Shown here: positions 58,509-64,000 of the stretch, piece by piece
Layout of the letters: each line of letters starts with the position of its first letter
Numbering within the stretch: the first letter of the stretch is position 1
Source of the DNA: Hemerocallis citrina
Taxonomy: Eukaryota; Streptophyta; Magnoliopsida; Asparagales; Asphodelaceae
Direction of reading: 5' to 3'
Length of the DNA stretch: 64,000 bases
NCBI GenBank assembly: GCA_017893485.1
Contig: CM030359.1
Coordinates: 30,322,430-30,386,429, forward strand
Position numbers and translations under genes: made by a program
The notes under the pieces: model-generated
The model's input: only the letters and a program-made list of their open reading frames with translations
What the model was told of the DNA's origin: nothing
Database searches by the model: none

Positions 58509-59505
58509 CTATAAACAAAATAAAATAAATAAACTATGTATGGCAGCTTCGGATGAATCCAACTGTTTTTTAATATGAAGCACACCCAAAGAAAATTGGG
58601 TTTGGGCGACGCAAGACCTGATCCGGCTCAGCAAACATTCCTAGCTCAAACAACTTGTCATGAAGTATTCAACTTTCAGCATCGTTCACTTAGAAACTGT
58701 TTCAAGTAAATTTGTCATTTCCAGCTCTTGTTTCACCTTTTTCAATACACGACCTCTTTGATCTTCTGATGGACCCCAAATAACTTAATTGTTTAATTTG
58801 TTGTAGACTTCATGATTTTAAAATAAAAACCGTGATAATGACTATTTCCTTTGAAGAAACCTTAATACTTGCAACTTGGAAAAATTGGGAGTGAAAGTTT
58901 CGAGTCCTACTCTAATGGAGTGAGAAAGATGGGGCTTGGCCAGGCGCTAAGGAGGGAAATAAGGTGAGGGAGCGAAAGAGAAAAGAATGATTAAAGGAGT
59001 AATTTAAAATTGGGTTTATAAATTGGGTTAGGTAACTTAGATGGAGCTTAACAGTGTTAAGTGCTTCATAAGGTGGCTGATGGGAATTAATCTTATCCCA
59101 ATTTCCAAGTCATGCAAGAACATATCTAAAAGAAACCTAAAGCACACATCCACTATAAACCTTGCTCTCTTGTATGGCATGGGAATGGGTTATGGACCAT
59201 GGTTTGTACACGGGTATCAAGACTCAGTATAGGATCTCGTCTCGAATGATGATCTTGGTATCACTGAATATCGGAAGTATCGGCAATTTCATCTTGGTGT
59301 CTAAGTTTTTTTTTGTATAGATAATTTTGAAGTGATAAAAAGGTTAGCTAATTTTATTTTTTTCTTGATATTTTTGTAGCATTTTATTTGTATTTATTAT
59401 TTTAAAATACATATGATAATATTTAGATTAAATTATGTTGAAATACTTCTAGTACAAATTTATGTAATACATATATAATATTAAAACATATTTAGGACGC
59501 AAACA

Positions 59506-60104
59506 TCTATATAATAAAACACAAAGAAAGCTATCAAGTGGCTCACCTTCAAGCCTTCCAAAATCAAAGGCCTAGATCTAACCTCACAAAACATATTTTC
59601 CCTCCCAAAATTTCAAACCCCAAAATCAACATTCCCCCCCCCCTCCCCAAACTAAAAAACTCATTACTTTATTACTATCTCTCTCTCTTCTATCTTCTCT
59701 CATCACTTTTTCATATTTCTCTCTATCTCTCTCTCCATATCTCTCTCTCCCATTCTTTCCTTATTTACTTATAAATTTAGATTTTAAGAATTCAGTTTTA
59801 CAAATTTTCAGAATTCTTATGTTTTTTTATTGCACATGTTATATTGAAAATAGCAAATATCTCTTTAACAGTTAAAATTTCATCATTTTCACACTTAAAG
59901 TTCTAAGAAGTTAGATTTTACACCCCCATTTATAATTATTTTTCAACATATACTAATGGAAACATGGACTTTTATTTACAACTAATTATTGTCATACTAT
60001 TCAAACTTGAGCTACATAATTGTTGTTTTACTATTTACAGGGCTTTTCGTGTTTTGTATCGTTCCGAAGACGTGCCGTAGGCACGTGCCCACGGGCAAAT
60101 CTAG
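59506..60104 (+). mobile_element. Non-autonomous Helitron (599 bp)
   Basis: Starts TCTATATAATAAAACAC after A (59505) and ends GGGCAAATCTAG before T (60105). The 3' region has a 7 bp stem ACGTGCC/GGCACGT with loop GTA and a second small stem GCCC/GGGC before the terminus. No RepHel gene. The same family forms the palindrome at 40927-41914. Confidence 0.88.
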
Positions 60105-60145
60105 TACTTTAATAAATATCCAATTAATTTAATTTATTCTAAAGT

Positions 60146-60715
60146 AAGCTATCAAGTGGCTCACTTTCAAGCCTTCCAAAATCAAAGGCCCAAATCTAAC
60201 CTCACAAAACATATTTTTCCTCCCAAAATCAACATTTTCCCCCTAATACTAAAAAACTCATTACTTTATTACTATCTCTCACTTCTATCTTCTATCTTCT
60301 ATCTTCACTTTTTCATATTTCTCTTTCTCTCTCCCATTCTTTCTTTATTTACTTATAAATTTAAATTTTAAGAATTCAGTTTTATAAAAAAAATTTTATT
60401 GCACATGTTATATTGAAAATAGCAAATATCTCTTTAACAGTTAAAATTTCATCATTTTCACACTTAAAAGTTCTAAGAAGTAAGATGTTACACCCCCATT
60501 TATAATTATTTTTCGACATATACTAATGGAAACATGGACTTTTATTTACAACTAATTATTGTCATACTATTCAAACTTAAGCTACATAATTGTTGTTTTA
60601 CTATTTACAGAGCTTTTCGTGTTTTGTATCGTTCCGAAGACGTGGCGTAGGCACATGCCCACGGGCAAATCTAGTACTTTAATAAATATCCAATTAATTT
60701 AATTTATTCTAAAGT
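60146..60715 (+). mobile_element. Tandem second copy of the Helitron and its 3' flank
   Basis: Unit 1 is 59528-60145 and unit 2 is 60146-60715. Both start aagctatcaagtggctcac and both end with the same 41 bp of flanking sequence (actttaataaatatcc ... attctaaagt). Unit 2 lacks the true Helitron 5' end and has a few deletions, so it arose by tandem duplication of element plus flank and not by a new insertion. Confidence 0.88.
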
Positions 60716-62373
60716 TATAATGCATTCTTAAACAATAATGTAAATTAAGCATAGTTGTCGTTCATGCACTTGTTAGTTTTGTTGATTTTCATTCCGAGTT
60801 TGGATTATTATATTAAGTAAACAAAATTAAGTAATTATTTTTTTATAGCATTTATATCTCAAAAATATTATTACATGACGTTTCCAAAGTTTCACTTGTA
60901 ATCTAATCTAATTACATGTAATCAATTTCGTTCTTGAATTTCTTTTAGCTCTCTCACTTCTTTTTAGTTTTCTAGCAATTGCTCGAACAAAGGGGGGATG
61001 TTAGCCCAAAAAAGGCCCAAAGATCTAATGCCCAACCAAACCCAAGCCTGTCCCTTCAAATGACCCCTACCTTAATCAAATGTGTGCACTGCGATTATAC
61101 TTCTCCCGATGTCTCTCTCGTGCTCTCTTCTACTCCGAAATGTCTTTCGAACTTCCTCAATGGTTACTCCTCTTCATTGAATCACAAATCTATTGATCTT
61201 TCTATATTCAAGTGTTCAAGTTTTTCTTTCTTACCACATTATCCTCCTTTATCTCTCCCTCAAAATCAAACAGAATTGGCTATTTCATAGAATTTTTCAG
61301 AACGATTCAATGAAAGAATCGTCGATCCCCGAGTTTTTTTTGGAAAATATCGGATTGGTGTTACTCATGTGAACTCGGGTTTATATCTAATCGAGCCGAC
61401 TCAGGATCAGCAGATCCTTGAAATTTGATACCATGGTTTGGACTCTACCTACTTACTTGGGGGGCCTTTGATTTTATTTTCCAAATCAATAACTTGGCCC
61501 AATAGTAATTTATTTAGATAGCTCCCAATTTATTTTGCTTCCTTTTGATGCATATTCCATATTTTACGTGCAGTTAATGTACATGTATAAAGATAATTTA
61601 ATACATTGATTTATCTAGTTTTCTTTTTCTTTCAAAATTTTCCAAGCATTTGGATTTGTTTCCAGTCTCTCTTTTATACATGAGTTTTATTTGCATGTCT
61701 ACAAGCTCATAACTTCGGCAATTATCTACTAGTTGTACTGCAATAACAGAATGAGCCTTTTTGGATATAAACATCACTTTGAATAAATTATCTAAAGAAT
61801 AGTAGATCAATCTATATGATTGTTTCGAGAAACACATTTAATTATGTTGGTGGGAGAAAGGAATTTGTGGTTTCAAAAAGAAAGCTATAAAAAAAACATA
61901 ACTGAAAGATGAATAAACTTCAAAGAAATGTAACAGAATTTCAAAAGGTATCAACTAGGTAGGACAGGACGGCAAAAAAAAATACCAAAGGTAATAGTTA
62001 ACGAGTTTTAGATTAAGGATCGTGCAAATGTGTGTAGACTACTCGACTTTTCCATGTTGCATGTATAATTTCTATTTTTTTTGTTAAACTGTAAAATTCT
62101 GGACATATTATAGTAGTAAGCATCATTTACAAAAAGAGAAAACAGGTTTTTAACAGAATGAAGAATGCAACGCAAAATAAGATCAAATCAACTTCAAGCT
62201 CCATTAGCTCTAAACAGTGACAAGAAGGAAACATAACTAATGAAAATTTAGACTGGTCCGGGTCTATGTTGATAATACTTTGTCCAAACGACATAAAGTT
62301 TACTTATAAAAAGAAAGAGGGAAGGGAGATCACATATTCTCATATACCAAATCATATAATATTTACAACATAC
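60716..62373. other. No gene recognised
   Basis: Mostly AT-rich. A stretch at 61270-61425 can be read as FFGKYRIGVTHVNSGLYLIE on +, which looks protein-like, but no start, partner exon or family was recognised. Confidence 0.35.
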
Positions 62374-62622
62374 CATCGCATAATGTTCCCCCTTAAGCAC
62401 GGACAAGTAATGTTCTGTTCCTTCATATTCTTGACAATCTTTGAAAAAGTCACTAATTTGCATATCTGAGATAATTTGGTCAACCTTCGCATTCTGATGG
62501 AGAGAGATTAATTAGGTTGATAGCTTTTGAAAATTCAATGAAAAAAAGACTTGGAGGATATGCACACACCTTTGCTTTCACATCATTAGCATTGTCTTCA
62601 TGAGCTTTATACTCATCAAAGC
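62374..62622 (-). CDS. Unrecognised multi-exon gene, 5' exons
   Basis: Exon 62622-62570 (53 bp, acceptor gtcgcag, donor gtgtgt) encodes FDEYKAHEDNANDVKAK. Exon 62493-62374 (40 codons, acceptor ccatcag, donor gtatgt) encodes DQIISDMQISDFFKDCQEYE and HYLSVLKGEHYAM. The second ends in phase 0 and the exon at 51679 starts in phase 0, so both groups can be one gene with a 10,694 bp intron. Another candidate exon at 62883-62807 (NHVAMGDWSMHFSHSVELL) has good borders but does not phase onto 62622. No family recognised. Confidence 0.5.
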
Positions 62623-62883
62623 CTGCGACACTCACATTATAATTAGCTGATGGACTGAAAATAGATAAGCTTAATCTAAAGATATAAAAACAAAAATAAA
62701 AGAATATTAGGCCAAATACTAGATGATCTAACACAAATCATTCAGTGTAAAGTCATGACTCAGGTGTCCAAAGTGCAAACAATACTTGTGAAGAAAAAGT
62801 TCTCACAGAAGTTCAACAGAATGGGAAAAGTGCATGCTCCAGTCTCCCATGGCAACATGGTTTGCTACTATTATCTTCTTGGT

Positions 62884-63078
62884 CTGTGAAAGTATCACAA
62901 TTAACCCTAGATTAGATTTCTAAGTTAAGAAATCTAGTTCTCCCCCCATTCCTAATTTCCTCAATGAAAGAATGAAGCCTAGATTTCTAAAGTTTCCCTA
63001 ATTCTTCGCTAAATAAGTGTCCCTAATTCATCGAAACCCTAAATGTCGGCGACCAAGTGAGCCCTAGATTCAAAGAAG
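62884..63078. other. No gene recognised
   Basis: Text with many cctaatt/ccctaa words, possibly 5' region or intron of the minus-strand gene. Confidence 0.3.
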
Positions 63079-63270
63079 AAAAAAAAGGAAAAACGAATAT
63101 GAAGAAAGGTAGTATAATCAATAGTCAATAGACTCATCAATACTGAATATTGTATACTGGGGAAAATTGAAGAAGAAAAAAAAGGAAAAACGAATATGAA
63201 GAAAGGTAGTATAATCAATAGTCAATAGACTCATCAATACTGAATATTGTATACTGGGGAAAATTGAAAA
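63079..63270. repeat. Tandem duplication, ~95 bp unit, two near-identical copies
   Basis: The block aaaggaaaaacgaatatgaa through tactggggaaaattga occurs twice in succession, starting near 63088 and 63181, with no visible difference. Confidence 0.9.
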
Positions 63271-63339
63271 AGAAAAATGGGCCTGGGCGTAAGTCTGGGC
63301 CTAGGTTTTTATATAAAAATTAAATTTAATATATATTAA

Positions 63340-63590
63340 ATATATTCGGTACGGTATGGTACGGTATACCATGATATCAATATTGGGTACCAGTACCATA
63401 TCATATAATTACGGTATGGTACAATACCGACATTTCACATGATATCAATATTGGGTACCAGTACCATACCATATAATTACGGTATGGTACAATACCAACA
63501 TTTCAGTATGGTATTACCAAGTTTTCGGTAATGTATGGTATGGTAATGGTATGGTATGGTTCGGTACGATAATATGGTATTTTTTGACAC
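63340..63590. repeat. GGTACC/GGTATGGTAC-rich repeat block
   Basis: A ~70 bp unit (atgatatcaatattgggtac, cagtaccatatcatataatt, acggtatggtacaatacc) occurs twice in a row, surrounded by cggtatggtacgg words. The dense self-complementary text resembles the interior of hAT-like MITEs. Edges are unclear. Confidence 0.7.
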
Positions 63591-64000
63591 CAGAAATACA
63601 GATGTTCAAGGTGCCAATCTAAGTTAAAAAATATGGCATCACCAGAAGTACTAGATGTTCAAGGTGCTACCTATATGGAACATTAGATTGGTGTCTTACC
63701 ATGTCCACTCGAAATTTTTCCCCACTTAAAGTCTATGTGAAACCATCCTTTGATGTTTGATAATTTCACTTGATATTTGAGAACCTAAATTTTGTTGGTA
63801 AGATAGAGACGGTGGACTTTGATTATCCTGTTGAGGTTCAACACTAATAGCTAATAGATTTGTGGTTTATATGTTTATCTTTATTTTTGGTGTGTGTGCG
63901 CCGGGCGCACAATGAAATACTTGATTCTAATTTCTAATTGCAAGGACTAAATCCTCTGGGAAAGAGCTATAGATGTCCACCATCCATAGAAGAACCTTCA
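63591..64000. other. No gene recognised
   Basis: AT-rich end of the window. The word gttcaaggtgcca/gttcaaggtgcta occurs twice near 63605 and 63657. Confidence 0.4.

Overview
The window is nuclear DNA of a flowering plant; the species cannot be named from sequence alone. Evidence is the density and type of repeats (Ty1/copia, Ty3/gypsy of Tat type, MULE, hAT, Helitron, Tourist- and Stowaway-like MITEs, a tRNA-derived SINE), spliced plant-style genes with GT-AG introns, an SKP1-like gene, and a piece of plastid ycf3 inside a long intron. At least two thirds of the sequence is mobile DNA, much of it nested.

Layout. 1-3449: a minus-strand Tat-like LTR element, internally deleted, with its 5' LTR at 2874-3449, a primer-binding-like site, a truncated gag and two tandem-repeat arrays. 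It cuts into the integrase of a degenerate minus-strand copia element (3450-5392). Two ~200 bp Helitrons lie at 6220-6419 and 6972-7146. A second minus-strand copia element (7151-10940) has a short 3' LTR, intact stretches of integrase, RT and RNase H, and most of gag deleted. 11005-24435: a 13.4 kb Mutator-like element with ~530 bp terminal inverted repeats. It carries a plant-mobile-domain (PMD) gene on + and a FAR1-type MULE transposase on -, converging as mudrA and mudrB do in maize MuDR. Between them are arrays of GGCCGTTGT/ACAACGGCC palindromes, telomere-like TTAGGG tracts and CACATGTA clusters. 24456-24850 is a MITE.

25009-26823 is an SKP1-like gene on -, whose only clear intron is largely one Tourist-like MITE inserted 16 bp from the 3' splice site; a hAT-like MITE sits upstream of its start. 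27.4-31.5 kb holds transposon gene remnants. 31523-37648 is a 5'-truncated Tat-like element: 3' LTR and polypurine tract on -, a 59 bp repeat array, then a spliced gene on the strand antisense to the LTR with its own TATA box, then a repeat array shared with the element at the left edge. 40927-43982 is a head-to-head pair of Helitrons around a TA array, with a 2 kb hAT element inserted at its edge.

48.1-62.6 kb carries phase-compatible exons of an unrecognised minus-strand gene. One intron would be 10.7 kb and contains a hAT remnant, organelle-like DNA with ycf3 exon 1, MITEs, a SINE and a partly duplicated Helitron. The rest is AT-rich sequence without recognisable genes.

Most functional interest lies in the MULE: an uninterrupted transposase with the expected motifs, a PMD gene with two late in-frame stops, and iterated hairpins shared by TIRs and interior that could be protein-binding sites. 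Coordinates of repeat boundaries are read by eye and may be off by a few tens of bases unless a terminal motif is stated.
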